Origin: Mycolicibacter minnesotensis
GTDB taxonomy: Bacteria; Actinomycetota; Actinomycetes; Mycobacteriales; Mycobacteriaceae
Assembly (NCBI RefSeq): GCF_010731755.1
Contig: NZ_AP022589.1
Span: 2,294,001-2,358,000 of the forward strand
Direction of reading: 5' to 3'
Length of the DNA: 64,000 bases
Below the pieces are notes generated by a model that made no database searches, was not told where the DNA came from, and saw only the letters and a program-made list of their open reading frames with translations. Shown here piece by piece: positions 1 to 9,641 of the stretch (its first letter is position 1; the number at the start of each line of letters is the position of its first letter). The position numbers and the translations under genes are program-made.

Positions 1-156
1 GCGCAGGTGCAGGAGTTCTACGACACCGCGCTGCGGCTGGGCGCGGAGTCGCTGCATGCCCCGCGGCTGTGGCCGGAGTACCACCCCGGATATTTCGGCG
101 CGTTCGTGCGCGATCCGGATGGCAACAACGTCGAGGCGGTCTGCCACCAGGCGTAG
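1..156 (+). CDS. VOC (glyoxalase/bleomycin resistance) family protein, C-terminal part
   Basis: Frame 1 is open from the first base to a TAG at 154-156 and gives 51 residues, so the start lies outside the window. The tail contains GYFGAFVRDPDGNNVEAVCH, the usual last strand of the vicinal-oxygen-chelate fold, in which the Glu of the NxxE motif is normally a metal ligand. Substrate cannot be told from this fragment. The next gene starts 10 bases downstream on the same strand, so the two may be co-transcribed. The family call is fairly secure; the function is open. Confidence 0.7.
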   Translation, partial: AQVQEFYDTALRLGAESLHAPRLWPEYHPGYFGAFVRDPDGNNVEAVCHQA

Positions 157-166
157 CGTCGCCCCT

Positions 167-700
167 ATGACGGGCAACGAGAGCGCTGCAGTCGCCGCGT
201 TGCGGGTGCTGCTGGCAGATGCGTTCACTCGGCTGATCGAACACGTCGACCAGCTCACCGACGGGCTCACCGACGCTGTCGCAGAGTATCGGCCGACGGC
301 ACAGGCCAACAGCATCGCCTGGCTGCTCTGGCACAGCGCCCGGGTGCAGGACATCCAGATCGCGCAGATCGCCGGTGTCGAGCAGGTGTGGACACGCGAC
401 GGCTGGGTGGACCGGTTCGGCCTGGACCTGCCGGCGCAGGACAGCGGCTACGGCCATGGGCCAGACGATGTCGCCAAGGTCAAAGCCCCGCCGCAGCTGC
501 TTGCCGGGTATTACCGCGACGTGCATCAGTTCACGCTGGGCTACCTCGACGGTGTCACCGCGCAGGAGCTGGCCCGGGTGGTCGACACCCAGTGGGATCC
601 ACCGGTCACGGCGGGTGTGCGGGTGGTCAGCATTCTCGACGACTGCGCCCAACACCTGGGGCAGGCCGGGTACCTGCGCGGTATCGTGCCAGTGACTTGA
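167..700 (+). CDS. DinB-like / DUF664 four-helix protein
   Basis: A 177-residue protein. I start at the ATG at 167 (MTGNESAAV) because the in-frame extension back to 56 overlaps the end of the VOC gene and has arginine-rich non-protein-like composition. It is a soluble helical protein with the spaced histidines of the DinB/DUF664 superfamily: EHVDQL in helix 1, LLWHSARVQD in helix 2 and DDCAQHLGQAGYLRG in the last helix, which together usually bind a metal. Actinobacterial relatives include mycothiol-dependent enzymes such as maleylpyruvate isomerase-type proteins, but the reaction of this one cannot be inferred. It directly follows a VOC-family gene, another fold used in thiol-dependent chemistry. 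Confidence 0.65.
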   Translation: MTGNESAAVAALRVLLADAFTRLIEHVDQLTDGLTDAVAEYRPTAQANSIAWLLWHSARVQDIQIAQIAGVEQVWTRDGWVDRFGLDLPAQDSGYGHGPDDVAKVKAPPQLLAGYYRDVHQFTLGYLDGVTAQELARVVDTQWDPPVTAGVRVVSILDDCAQHLGQAGYLRGIVPVT

Positions 701-753
701 CACCTGTCGAGGCCCGGTGCGATCCGCGTCACAGACCGGGTTAGCATGGCGCC

Positions 754-2274
754 ATGACCGCCACCAATTCAGTCGCCAGCTTCACCGGCACCGGAACCGT
801 GTTCAGCCCCGCCACCGGGGAGACTGCCGGTGAGGTGCGCTGGACCGATTCTTCCGACGTCGCCACGATTGCGGCCGGGCTGCGCACCGCCCAGCGCGAG
901 TGGGAGCACCGCGGTGCCAAGGGCCGGGCCAAGGCCCTGGCACGTTTCGCGGTGTGGCTCGGCGACAACCGGGACGAGATCGAGAAGCTGCTGATCGCCG
1001 AGACCGGCAAATCCAGCACTGACGCCGCCCAAGAAGTCCCACTGTTGATCATGATCCTGTCGTACGTGATCAAGGTGATGGAGAAGGCGGTCGCCCCGGA
1101 GACCCGGCCGGCGTCGACGCCGGTGTTGAAGGTCAAGAAGATCACCATCCACTACCGGCCGCGGCCGGTAGTCGGCGTGATCGCGCCGTGGAACTACCCG
1201 GTGGCCAATGCCTTGATGGATGCGATCGGCGCATTGGCGGCCGGGTGCGCCGTCTTGCTCAAGCCGTCCGAGCAGACCCCGCTGACCGCTGAGCTGTTGC
1301 GCCAGGGCTGGCTGGCCTCGGGCGCACCGGATGTGTTCGCGGTGGTGCAGGGCGCCCGCGAGGTGGCCGAAGCGGTGATCGACAACTCCGACTACGTGCA
1401 GTTCACGGGTTCCACCGCTACCGGGCGCAAGGTCGCCGAGCGGGCCGCGAGCCGGCTGGTGCCGGTCAGCCTGGAACTGGGCGGCAAGGACCCGATGATC
1501 GTGTGCGAAGACGCCGATGTCGACCTGGCCGCGCATGCCGCGGTCTGGGGCGCGATGTTCAACGCCGGGCAGACCTGCGTGTCGGTCGAGCGGGTCTATG
1601 TCCTCGAACCCGTCTACGACAAGTTCGTCGCCGCGGTCGTCCGCGATGTCGAGGCCCTGCAGATGGGCGTCGGCGAAGGCAAGCACTTCGGTGCCCTGAT
1701 CAGCGACCAGCAGCTGGCGATCGCCGAGCGGCACGTGAAGGAGGCGGTGGCCGCCGGAGCGCGGGCATTGACCGGTGGAGAACGCGCGAGCGGTCCCGGC
1801 AGCTTCTTTGCGCCCACCGTGCTGGTCGATGTGGATCACTCGATGGCCTGCATGACCGAGGAGACCTTCGGCCCGACCCTGCCGATCATGAAGGTTGCCA
1901 GTGTCGAAGAGGCGATTCGCCTCGCCAACGACAGCGTCTACGGGCTGAGCGCATCGGTGTTCTCCCGCGATGTGGCGCGCGCCAAAGACATCGCACTGCA
2001 GCTGGACTGCGGGGCGGTCAACGTCAACGACGTGATCTCCAACCTGATGTGCACCACGGCTCCGATGGGCGGGTGGAAGACGTCGGGTATCGGGGCGCGT
2101 TTCGGCGGCGAGGACGGCATCCGCAAGTTCTGCAAGCAGGAGACTGTCGTGGTGCCGCGCACGAATGTCGGCGCCGGCGGTAACTACTACCACAACTCAC
2201 TGGCCACACTGGCTCGCACCAACCGGTTGCTCACCCGCATCGTGTTGGCGCGACCGCGACGCACCGCGAAATAG
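754..2274 (+). CDS. NAD(P)-dependent aldehyde dehydrogenase (succinate-semialdehyde dehydrogenase-like)
   Basis: 506 residues, full length for the aldehyde dehydrogenase superfamily. Visible are the Rossmann/active-site segment VVGVIAPWNYPVANAL (about residues 138-153), the cofactor-loop motif FTGSTATGRKVAE, the general base in LELGGKDPMIV and the nucleophilic Cys in NAGQTCVSVERVYV. The overall pattern resembles mycobacterial GabD2-type semialdehyde dehydrogenases, but substrate is not certain and I give no symbol. The ATG lies 6 bases after a TAGCAT -10 element (742-747), so the mRNA is probably leaderless. The stop overlaps the GTG of the next gene (TAGTG), implying translational coupling. 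Confidence 0.85.
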   Translation: MTATNSVASFTGTGTVFSPATGETAGEVRWTDSSDVATIAAGLRTAQREWEHRGAKGRAKALARFAVWLGDNRDEIEKLLIAETGKSSTDAAQEVPLLIMILSYVIKVMEKAVAPETRPASTPVLKVKKITIHYRPRPVVGVIAPWNYPVANALMDAIGALAAGCAVLLKPSEQTPLTAELLRQGWLASGAPDVFAVVQGAREVAEAVIDNSDYVQFTGSTATGRKVAERAASRLVPVSLELGGKDPMIVCEDADVDLAAHAAVWGAMFNAGQTCVSVERVYVLEPVYDKFVAAVVRDVEALQMGVGEGKHFGALISDQQLAIAERHVKEAVAAGARALTGGERASGPGSFFAPTVLVDVDHSMACMTEETFGPTLPIMKVASVEEAIRLANDSVYGLSASVFSRDVARAKDIALQLDCGAVNVNDVISNLMCTTAPMGGWKTSGIGARFGGEDGIRKFCKQETVVVPRTNVGAGGNYYHNSLATLARTNRLLTRIVLARPRRTAK

Positions 2275-3104
2275 TGCGCGTCTTCTCGGCGGCGCTGTTC
2301 TGGCTGCTGGCCACCGTGACATTTGCGGTGGCGCTGCCGACGGCGTGGGCGCAGACCAACCTCATCGATGCCGACGGTTACGCGCGCCTGGCGTCCCATG
2401 CCGCGACTCAACCGGCCTTGCAGGACGCGGTCGCCGCTGAGCTGAGCGCCCAGACGGTGCTGTTGATCCGGGCCAGTGGTTTCAGCATCGACCCGTCGGA
2501 GGTGCGGGCGGCGGCCCGTTCCTTCACCACCGGGCCGTCCTTTCCGGCACAGTTCGTTCGGGTCAACCGGGACGGGCACGCCTGGCTGCTCAATGTCGGC
2601 GATCCGGGTCCCTGGGAGATCGACGTGATCCCGATGCTGCGCGACGACGCGTTCGCGCAACTGCTGGCCGACTACCCGATCACGTTGCCCGCCTCGCTGA
2701 CGATCCCCCTGACCTCGACGTCGACGGAGGTCATGCGCCCCGGCGGTCTGCACCGGCTGTCGGTGTGGGGGCCGCTGCTCAGCGTCGTGCTGGGTGCGAT
2801 GGCCGGCCTGTGTGCGATCCTGACGCTGGTCGCGGCCCGCCACCGCGGTAGGGCACTGGCGAGCCTGGGTGTGTCGGCCCTGCTGGTGGGTGCGATCGGC
2901 TGGTCGGGGATCGAAGTGGCGCGGCGCCTCCTCAGCCAGGTGCTCAGTCAGGCCACCGGCGATGTCCGCCGGATCGCTGATGCCCTCGTGGACGTGGCCG
3001 AAGACAGCTTGCACCAATGGCTGGGCGTGACCCTGGCAGCCGGGGCGGTGCTGGTGGTGGTGGGAGTCGGCGTCGCGGTGCTGGGTGGACTGCGCAAGTC
3101 CTGA
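2274..3104 (+). CDS. Mycobacterial membrane protein with signal sequence and three C-terminal membrane helices
   Basis: 276 residues starting at a GTG that shares a base with the preceding aldehyde dehydrogenase stop. An N-terminal hydrophobic signal ends near TAWAQ (residues 1-27). A soluble, presumably exported region runs to about residue 160. Three hydrophobic segments follow at about 163-188, 193-215 and 248-272, and a short basic tail ends LGGLRKS. No catalytic motif is visible. The arrangement suggests an envelope protein anchored at both ends. I do not recognise a characterised family, and the coupling to the dehydrogenase may be only transcriptional. Confidence 0.7.
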   Translation: MRVFSAALFWLLATVTFAVALPTAWAQTNLIDADGYARLASHAATQPALQDAVAAELSAQTVLLIRASGFSIDPSEVRAAARSFTTGPSFPAQFVRVNRDGHAWLLNVGDPGPWEIDVIPMLRDDAFAQLLADYPITLPASLTIPLTSTSTEVMRPGGLHRLSVWGPLLSVVLGAMAGLCAILTLVAARHRGRALASLGVSALLVGAIGWSGIEVARRLLSQVLSQATGDVRRIADALVDVAEDSLHQWLGVTLAAGAVLVVVGVGVAVLGGLRKS

Positions 3105-3143
3105 CTGCCCGGCGCTACACCCACGGCCGGCACTGCGGCGTTC

Positions 3144-5195
3144 TCAGCGCGCAGTGCCCAGCATCCGCCACAGGAACGAGAAACTCAGCGCGGACTTGAA
3201 CGCCGCCTGCGCGTTGTCGGCCGCCCCGCCGTGCCCGCCCTCGATGTTCTCGTAGTAGGCGACGCGGTGTCCAGCGTCCTGAAGCGCCGCAGTCATCTTG
3301 CGGGCATGGCCCGGATGTACGCGGTCATCACGGGTGGACGTGGTGATCAGAACCGGCGGGTACGCCGCGTCGGCCGAAATATTCTGATACGGCGAGTATT
3401 TGCTGATGAATTCCCATTCCTCGGGGTCGTCCGGATCGCCGTATTCGGCGACCCAGGAAGCCCCGGCCAACAGCAGGTGGTAGCGCCGCATGTCCAGTAG
3501 CGGCACCTGGCACACCAGCGCCCCGAACAGCTGCGGATACGCGGTCAGCATGATGCCCATCAGCAGGCCGCCGTTACTGCCTCCCACCGCGCCGAGCTGA
3601 TCCACGGTGGTGATGCCGCGCTCCACCAGATCGGTTGCCACCGCGGCGAAGTCCTCGGCCACCAGGTGTCGGCCGGCGCGCATGGCCTGGGTGTGCCAGC
3701 TCGGACCGTATTCGCCGCCGCCGCGGATGTTGGCCAGCACGTAGGTTCCGCCGCGCGCCAGCCACAATCGGCCCAGCACGCCGTCGTAGCCGGGTGTGCG
3801 CGCCACCTCGAAGCCGCCGTAGCCGCCCAGCAGCGTCGCGCCGGTGGCGTTTGCCGGGCGCACCACGAAGTAGGGGATCGCGATGCCGTCTTGAGAAGTG
3901 GCGAAGTACTGGTTGACCGCCAGGCCTTCAGCGTCGAAGAATGCCGGTGCAGACTTGATCTCGGTCAGGGGACCGCCCACCGGCCCATGTAGCAGTCGAG
4001 ACGGCCGGTCGAATCCGCTGGAGTCCAGGAAGATCTCGTCCCCGGTGTCGTCGGCGGCCGCGATCACGGTGTTGGTGTTTTCCGGTACTTCGGCAACGGG
4101 CCGGCACTGCCAGTCGCCAGGCCTGACGATCTCGACCCGGCTGGCCACGTCGTGCAGGGTGACCAGGACCAGTTGATCGCGAGTCCACGCGTAGTGATGA
4201 AGCGCGGTGTGGTTGTCCGGTTCGAAGACAACGGTGCACTGCGCGGTGCCGGCGAGGAACTCGTCGTAGTCGGCGGCCAACAGCGAGCCGGCCCGGTAGG
4301 ACGCGGTGCCGGTGTCCCAGTCGGTACGCAGGTCGATCAGAATCCATTGCCGGTGCACCGACACCGAGGCGTCGGTGGGCGCGTCGATGCGGATCAGCTC
4401 TTGCTGGCCGGGGAGGCCGCGCAATTCATAGACTTCGTCGTTGAAGAAGTCGATCGCCCGTGACACCAAGGTGCGCTCGAATCCGGGGGTGCGGTCGCGA
4501 CCTGCGGCAACCACCACATCGGAGGCGGATCCGGTGAACACCGTCTCCGCCTGTGCCAGGTCCTGGCCTCGGCGCCAGCGCTTCACCATCCGGGGATATC
4601 CGGATTCGGTCAGGGACTCAGGCCCGAAGTCGGTGCCCACCAGAACGGTGTCGTGGTCTTCCCAGCTGATCCGCGTCTTGGCCTCGGGAAGCTCGAAGCC
4701 CTGCCGGTCAGGCGCGACGAATTCTCTTGTTGCCATGTCGAATTCGCGAACCACCACGGCGTCCGATCCGCCCCGGGACAGCGATATCAGGGCGCGGCTG
4801 TGGTCCGGTTCGATGACGTTGGCGCCACCCCACACCCAGTTCTCTCCGTCGGCGCGTCCCACCGCGTCGAGGTCGATCACCACATCCCACTGCGGACTGT
4901 CGGTGCGGTAACTGTCCAACGTGGTGCGCCGCCACAGCCCACGCGGATTGGTGGCATCACGCCAGAAGTTGTAGAGGTACTCACCGCGGCGTCGCACGTA
5001 CGGGATGCGGGCGTCGGTGTCGAGCACTTCGCGAGCGGCGGCGCGCATGGCTTCGAACTCGTCGCCGGCGAACTCGTCGACCGTCGGGGTGTTGTGGGCG
5101 CGCACCCAGTCCAGCGCCCGCTCGCCGGTGACATCCTCGAGCCACAGGTACGGATCCTCGACGTCATGAGCAGGCTGCGCGGGCATGGAAACCAT
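3144..5195 (-). CDS. Prolyl oligopeptidase family serine peptidase (Rv0457c orthologue)
   Basis: About 683 residues. The N-terminal DPYLWLEDVTGERALDWV begins the family's first blade region, a beta-propeller fills the first two thirds, and the C-terminal alpha/beta-hydrolase domain holds the triad: Ser in GGSNGGLLMG, Asp in STRDDRVHPGHA and His in EGGHGGAAD. Members cleave proline-containing oligopeptides in the cytosol. The open frame extends to 5288 but would overlap the divergent gene. ATGs at 5195 and 5186 are realistic. I prefer 5195, which lies about 10 bases after a TACCGT -10 element on the minus strand; 5186 would give MPAQPAHDVEDPYLW. Convergent with the upstream membrane protein gene. 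Confidence 0.88.
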   Translation of the reverse strand: MVSMPAQPAHDVEDPYLWLEDVTGERALDWVRAHNTPTVDEFAGDEFEAMRAAAREVLDTDARIPYVRRRGEYLYNFWRDATNPRGLWRRTTLDSYRTDSPQWDVVIDLDAVGRADGENWVWGGANVIEPDHSRALISLSRGGSDAVVVREFDMATREFVAPDRQGFELPEAKTRISWEDHDTVLVGTDFGPESLTESGYPRMVKRWRRGQDLAQAETVFTGSASDVVVAAGRDRTPGFERTLVSRAIDFFNDEVYELRGLPGQQELIRIDAPTDASVSVHRQWILIDLRTDWDTGTASYRAGSLLAADYDEFLAGTAQCTVVFEPDNHTALHHYAWTRDQLVLVTLHDVASRVEIVRPGDWQCRPVAEVPENTNTVIAAADDTGDEIFLDSSGFDRPSRLLHGPVGGPLTEIKSAPAFFDAEGLAVNQYFATSQDGIAIPYFVVRPANATGATLLGGYGGFEVARTPGYDGVLGRLWLARGGTYVLANIRGGGEYGPSWHTQAMRAGRHLVAEDFAAVATDLVERGITTVDQLGAVGGSNGGLLMGIMLTAYPQLFGALVCQVPLLDMRRYHLLLAGASWVAEYGDPDDPEEWEFISKYSPYQNISADAAYPPVLITTSTRDDRVHPGHARKMTAALQDAGHRVAYYENIEGGHGGAADNAQAAFKSALSFSFLWRMLGTAR

Positions 5196-5251
5196 TGTGA
5201 CCGTGACGGTAATGTGAGGTGCGTAACACCCACGGCTAAGGAGCAGCATCG

Positions 5252-6775
5252 ATGACCGTTTTCGCACGTCCGGGTTCCGCAGGCGCACTGATGAGCTACG
5301 AATCCCGCTACGGCAATTTCATCGGGGGCCAGTGGGTGGCGCCGGTCGGTGGAGAGTATTTCGAGAACACCACACCGGTCACCGGTGAGCCGTTCTGCGA
5401 GATCCCCCGCTCCACCGCGGCCGACATCGACCTGGCGCTCGACGCCGCGCATGCCGCCGCCCCGGCGTGGGGCAAGGCCTCGCCGGCGGACCGCGCGGAT
5501 GTGCTCAGCAAGATCGCCGACCGGATCGACGCGCACCGCGAGGCGCTTGCGGTCGCCGAGGTGTGGGACAACGGCAAGCCGATCCGGGAGACGTTGGCCG
5601 CCGACATCCCGCTGGCCGCCGACCACTTCCGTTATTTCGCGGCCGCGATCCGCACCCAGGAGGGTGCGCTGAGCCAGCTCGACGACGACACCGTCGCCTA
5701 CCACTTCCACGAGCCGTTGGGCGTGGTCGGCCAGATCATCCCGTGGAACTTCCCGCTGCTGATGGCCGCCTGGAAGTTGGCGCCCGCCCTGGCCGCCGGC
5801 AATGCGGTGGTACTCAAGCCGGCCGAGCAGACCCCCGCCTCGATCCTGTTCCTGATGAGCCTGATCGGCGACCTGCTGCCGCCGGGAGTCGTCAACGTGG
5901 TCAATGGATTCGGCGTCGAGGCAGGCAAGCCGCTGGCGACCAGCAACCGGATCGCCAAGATCGGCTTCACCGGCGAGACCACCACCGGGCGGCTGATCAT
6001 GCAGTACGCCAGCCAGAACCTGATCCCGGTCACCCTGGAATTGGGCGGCAAGAGCCCCAACATCTTCTTCGCCGACGTGCTTGCGGCCAACGATGACTTC
6101 CAGGACAAGGCGCTCGAAGGGTTCGCCGGGTTCGCCCTCAACCAGGGCGAGGTGTGCACCTGCCCGTCACGCTCGTTGCTGCAGGCCCCCATCTACGACG
6201 AGTTCCTGGAGCTGGCCGCCATCCGCACCAAGGCGATCCGCCAAGGTGACCCGCTGGACAGCACCACGATGATCGGTGCCCAGGCCTCCAACGATCAGCT
6301 GGAGAAGATCCTGTCCTACATCGAGATCGGCAAGGGGGAGGGCGCGAAGGTCGTCACCGGCGGTGAGCGCGCCGAGCTCGGCGGCGAGCTGTCCGGCGGC
6401 TACTACGTGCAGCCCACGATCTTCGCCGGGCACAACAAGATGCGGGTGTTCCAGGAGGAGATCTTCGGGCCGGTGGTGTCGGTGACCTCGTTCACCGACT
6501 ACGCCGAGGCGATCGCTATCGCCAACGACACCCTCTACGGCCTTGCCGCCGGCGTCTGGAGCCGCGACGGCAACACCGCCTATCGGGCCGGACGCGACAT
6601 CCAGGCCGGACGGGTCTGGGTCAACTGCTATCACGCCTATCCCGCCCACGCGGCGTTCGGCGGCTACAAGCAGTCCGGCATCGGCCGGGAGAACCACAAG
6701 ATGGTGCTCGACCACTACCAGCACACCAAGAACCTGCTGGTGTCCTACTCCCAGACGGCGAACGGCTTGTTCTGA
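5252..6775 (+). CDS. Aldehyde dehydrogenase (Rv0458 orthologue)
   Basis: 507 residues, the same length as the M. tuberculosis protein as I recall it, including the identical-looking start [20 protein letters not shown]. Key features are [32 protein letters not shown], the base in [12 protein letters not shown] and the catalytic Cys within [12 protein letters not shown]. This is the bacterial acetaldehyde/long-chain aldehyde dehydrogenase type (AldA/ExaC-like), oxidising aldehydes to acids with NAD. An AGGAG at 5238-5242 supports the start. The gene is divergent from the peptidase and its TGA overlaps the ATG of a DUF779 gene, a frequent partner of this enzyme class. Confidence 0.9.
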   Translation: MTVFARPGSAGALMSYESRYGNFIGGQWVAPVGGEYFENTTPVTGEPFCEIPRSTAADIDLALDAAHAAAPAWGKASPADRADVLSKIADRIDAHREALAVAEVWDNGKPIRETLAADIPLAADHFRYFAAAIRTQEGALSQLDDDTVAYHFHEPLGVVGQIIPWNFPLLMAAWKLAPALAAGNAVVLKPAEQTPASILFLMSLIGDLLPPGVVNVVNGFGVEAGKPLATSNRIAKIGFTGETTTGRLIMQYASQNLIPVTLELGGKSPNIFFADVLAANDDFQDKALEGFAGFALNQGEVCTCPSRSLLQAPIYDEFLELAAIRTKAIRQGDPLDSTTMIGAQASNDQLEKILSYIEIGKGEGAKVVTGGERAELGGELSGGYYVQPTIFAGHNKMRVFQEEIFGPVVSVTSFTDYAEAIAIANDTLYGLAAGVWSRDGNTAYRAGRDIQAGRVWVNCYHAYPAHAAFGGYKQSGIGRENHKMVLDHYQHTKNLLVSYSQTANGLF

Positions 6776-7191
6776 TGGCGGCACCGGCGCGGGTGCTGAT
6801 CACCGACGCCGCCACCGACCTGGTGACCCGGCTGGTGGCACGTCACGGTCCGGTGATGTTCCACCAGTCCGGAGGCTGCTGCGACGGTTCGGCACCGATG
6901 TGTTACCCCGACGGGGACTTCATCATCGGTGAGCACGACGTGCTGCTCGGTGTCCTGCACCTGGACAACGGGGGCGCCGGTATCGACGTGCCGGTCTGGA
7001 TCTCCGGTCCGCAGTTCGCCGCCTGGAAACACACCCAGGTGATCATCGACGTGGTTCCCGGTCGCGGCGCCGGTTTCAGCCTGGAGGCACCCGAGGGCTT
7101 GCGGTTCCTGACCCGGGGCCGGGCCTTCACCGCAGCCGAGAACACGGAGCTGGAAACAATCCCGGTGATCACCGGGTCGCTGCCACGCTGA
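6775..7191 (+). CDS. DUF779 protein (Rv0459 orthologue)
   Basis: 138 residues, starting at an ATG that overlaps the stop of the aldehyde dehydrogenase by one base. It has the family's cysteine-rich segment FHQSGGCCDGSAPMCYPDGDF (residues about 30-50) and a second conserved block KHTQVIIDVVPGRGAGFSLEAPEG. DUF779 proteins are commonly encoded beside, or fused to, aldehyde dehydrogenases, so an accessory or redox role for the upstream enzyme is likely. The biochemical function is not established. The clustered cysteines suggest metal or thiol chemistry. Confidence 0.85.
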   Translation: MAAPARVLITDAATDLVTRLVARHGPVMFHQSGGCCDGSAPMCYPDGDFIIGEHDVLLGVLHLDNGGAGIDVPVWISGPQFAAWKHTQVIIDVVPGRGAGFSLEAPEGLRFLTRGRAFTAAENTELETIPVITGSLPR

Positions 7192-7220
7192 CCACTTAGA
7201 TCGCCGTAAAATCTACTGGT

Positions 7221-7499
7221 GTGATCCCGCTGCCGCGCCCCTGGTTGCTCAGCAGCGCGATGCTGGTCGGGGCCGCAGTCGGCGTGCTGATCGGGATCGG
7301 GTTGAGCCTGCTGGTCGCCGCGCCGATTCGTCCGGATGTCGCGATCACGCTGGTGCTCGGAGCGCCCAGCGTCGCCGGTCTGGTGTTGTTGTTCGTGGCG
7401 TCGCGTCGATGGGTTGCGGCGCTGGGGGCGTCTCTGCTCGCGATGGCCGTGGGGTGGTTCGGCGCGCTGGCTGCGATTCAGGTGGTGTCGGGTGTCTGA
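7221..7499 (+). CDS. Small two-to-three-helix membrane protein (Rv0460-like)
   Basis: 92 residues starting at GTG 7221, eight bases after a TAAAAT -10 element (7207-7212), so probably leaderless. Three hydrophobic stretches are visible (about residues 8-35, 40-58 and 66-90) with few charged residues. No motif indicates function. Its position between the DUF779 gene and lpdC matches Rv0460 in M. tuberculosis. It overlaps the next gene by eight bases, so the two membrane proteins are probably made together. Confidence 0.7.
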   Translation: MIPLPRPWLLSSAMLVGAAVGVLIGIGLSLLVAAPIRPDVAITLVLGAPSVAGLVLLFVASRRWVAALGASLLAMAVGWFGALAAIQVVSGV

Positions 7500-8016
7500 G
7501 GACATCGACACCGGAGCATTGCCGATGACCGAGCCGCACATGGCCCCGATCTTCGACACCGGCCCGCACCCAGTGCCACTGCCCGGGGCGTCGGCCGCAC
7601 CGGAGCAGCCGAGGACCGGTCCCGAACAGATTCCGGTGCCGGTCGTGCTGTCGCCGGCCAAGCCGCCCAAGCCGGTGGTCGTCGCGGGCCAATACCGGTA
7701 CCTGAAGTGGTGGCAGCTCGCCCTTGCACTGGTTGCGGTCTGGATTCCGGCGGCCGGGATCGGCCTGGGACTGTTCGCCTGGTGGTATTCGCTGGCCGAT
7801 AAAACCCCGGCCGTCTTCGTTGTGCTGGTCTACGCGGTGGTCTGTACCGTCGCCGGGCTGATCGTCGCGATGGTTGCTGAGCGGCCGGTGCTGTCGGCGG
7901 TGGCGATAGCGCTGCTGTCGGCCGTGTTCGCCTCCGCGCTCGCCGCGGCGCCGCTCTACGGCCACCACTACTGCCAGCATGTGAGTCGTTGCGTAGCCGG
8001 AATCCTGCCGTACTGA
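7492..8016 (+). CDS. Proline-rich membrane protein (Rv0461-like)
   Basis: 174 residues from the GTG at 7492, which overlaps the previous stop; an ATG at 7525 (MTEPHMAPI) is an alternative giving 163. The first 60 residues are proline-rich and probably cytosolic. Three membrane helices follow: about 73-97 (LALALVAVWIPAAGIGLGLF), 107-127 and 131-151. A short tail has GHHYCQHVSRCVAGILPY with two cysteines. No enzymatic motif is visible. It precedes lpdC on the same strand. Confidence 0.72.
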   Translation: MSEDIDTGALPMTEPHMAPIFDTGPHPVPLPGASAAPEQPRTGPEQIPVPVVLSPAKPPKPVVVAGQYRYLKWWQLALALVAVWIPAAGIGLGLFAWWYSLADKTPAVFVVLVYAVVCTVAGLIVAMVAERPVLSAVAIALLSAVFASALAAAPLYGHHYCQHVSRCVAGILPY

Positions 8017-8049
8017 GGCGCCGCGGTCGATGCCCGTTAGGGTGGTTCT

Positions 8050-9444
8050 GTGACCCACTTTGACGTTGTCGTAATCGGAGCCGGCCCCGGCGGTTATGTC
8101 GCGGCCATTCGCGCTGCCCAGCTGGGCCTGAACACCGCCATCGTCGAGCCGAAGTATTGGGGCGGGGTGTGCCTCAACGTCGGCTGCATCCCCTCGAAAG
8201 CGCTGCTGCGCAACGCGGAGCTGGCACACATCTTCACCAAGGAAGCCCAGACCTTCGGCATCTCCGGAGAAGCCACCTTCGACTACGGCGCGGCGTTCGA
8301 TCGCAGCCGCAAGGTCGCCGAGGGCCGGGTCGCCGGCGTGCACTTCCTGATGAAGAAGAACAAGATCACCGAGATCAACGGCTACGGCCGGTTCACCGAC
8401 GCCCACACCCTGGCGGTCGACCTCAACGAGGGCGGAACCGAAACCGTCACCTTCGACAACGCGATCATCGCGACCGGTTCGAGCACCCGGTTGGTACCGG
8501 GCACGTCGCTGTCGGACAACGTGGTCACCTACGAGCAACTGATCCTGAGTCGGGAGCTGCCGAGCTCGATCATCATCGCGGGCGCCGGAGCCATCGGCAT
8601 GGAGTTCTCCTACGTGCTGGCCAACTACGGCGTGGACGTCACCGTGGTGGAATTCCTGCCACGGGCGCTGCCCAACGAGGACGCTGACGTCTCCAAGGAG
8701 ATCGAGAAGCAGTTCAAGAAGCTGGGTGTCACGATCCGCACCGGGACCAAGGTGGAGAGCATCACCGATGACGGGTCCGCGGTCACCGTCGTGGTCAGCA
8801 AGGACGGTAAGACCGAGGAGCTCAAGGCCGATAAGGTCCTGCAGGCCATCGGGTTCGCGCCCAACGTCGACGGCTACGGACTGGAGGCGGCCGGCGTCGC
8901 CCTGACCGAGCGCCGCGCCATCGGTGTCGGCGAGTACCTGCAGACCTCGGTGCCGCACATCTACGCCATCGGCGATGTCACCGGGCTGCTTCAGCTGGCG
9001 CACGTCGCCGAGGCGCAGGGCGTGGTGGCCGCTGAGACCATCGGCGGGGCCGAGACCATGTCGCTGGGTGACTACCGGATGATGCCGCGGGCCACCTTCT
9101 GCCAGCCGCAGGTGGCCAGCTTCGGGCTCACCGAAGAGCAGGCCAAGGCCGAGGGTTACGACGTCAAGGTGGTGAAGTTCCCGTTCACCGCCAATGGCAA
9201 GGCGCATGGCGTTGGGGACCCGAGCGGGTTCGTGAAGCTGATCGCCGACGCCCGCTACGGCGAGCTGATCGGCGGTCACCTGGTGGGCCACGATGTGTCG
9301 GAGTTGCTGCCGGAGCTCACCTTGGCCCAGAAGTGGGACCTGACCGCACATGAGCTGGCCCGTAACGTGCACACCCACCCGACCATGTCCGAGGCGTTGC
9401 AGGAGTGCTTCCACGGCTTGACCGGCCACATGATCAACTTCTAG
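8050..9444 (+). CDS. lpdC: Dihydrolipoamide dehydrogenase
   Basis: 464 residues, the length of M. tuberculosis Lpd (Rv0462). The FAD-binding [17 protein letters not shown] lies at the N terminus, the redox disulfide is in [13 protein letters not shown], the NAD-binding [17 protein letters not shown] follows, then the FAD motif IYAIGDVTG and the interface His-Glu pair in [14 protein letters not shown]. It oxidises dihydrolipoamide in the pyruvate and branched-chain keto-acid dehydrogenase complexes and, in mycobacteria, in the AhpC/AhpD peroxynitrite reductase. The GTG start lies six bases after a TAGGGT -10 element (8038-8043), suggesting a leaderless mRNA. Confidence 0.95.
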   Translation: MTHFDVVVIGAGPGGYVAAIRAAQLGLNTAIVEPKYWGGVCLNVGCIPSKALLRNAELAHIFTKEAQTFGISGEATFDYGAAFDRSRKVAEGRVAGVHFLMKKNKITEINGYGRFTDAHTLAVDLNEGGTETVTFDNAIIATGSSTRLVPGTSLSDNVVTYEQLILSRELPSSIIIAGAGAIGMEFSYVLANYGVDVTVVEFLPRALPNEDADVSKEIEKQFKKLGVTIRTGTKVESITDDGSAVTVVVSKDGKTEELKADKVLQAIGFAPNVDGYGLEAAGVALTERRAIGVGEYLQTSVPHIYAIGDVTGLLQLAHVAEAQGVVAAETIGGAETMSLGDYRMMPRATFCQPQVASFGLTEEQAKAEGYDVKVVKFPFTANGKAHGVGDPSGFVKLIADARYGELIGGHLVGHDVSELLPELTLAQKWDLTAHELARNVHTHPTMSEALQECFHGLTGHMINF

Positions 9445-9641
9445 CTGCGGATTTCGGTGAAACTGCCCAGCGTGTAGAGGCTGAAGCAGTAGTTTGAGCG
9501 TGTCTCTGACAGGTGGACGCGCCCAGGCGGTGGGGTTCGCCACAACCGCGGTCACGAGTCAAAGACGGCCAACGGTCCCTGCGGGGGTCGGGTGCCGGAC
9601 TGCCAGTCATGCAGTCCTTCGTGACGCGGAGGAATGTTCAG

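Noticed and set aside
7345..9555. 736-residue open frame on the minus strand opposite lpdC
   Set aside because: It is antisense to lpdC and its neighbours, with arginine/histidine/glycine-rich sequence typical of GC-rich shadow frames and no recognisable domain.
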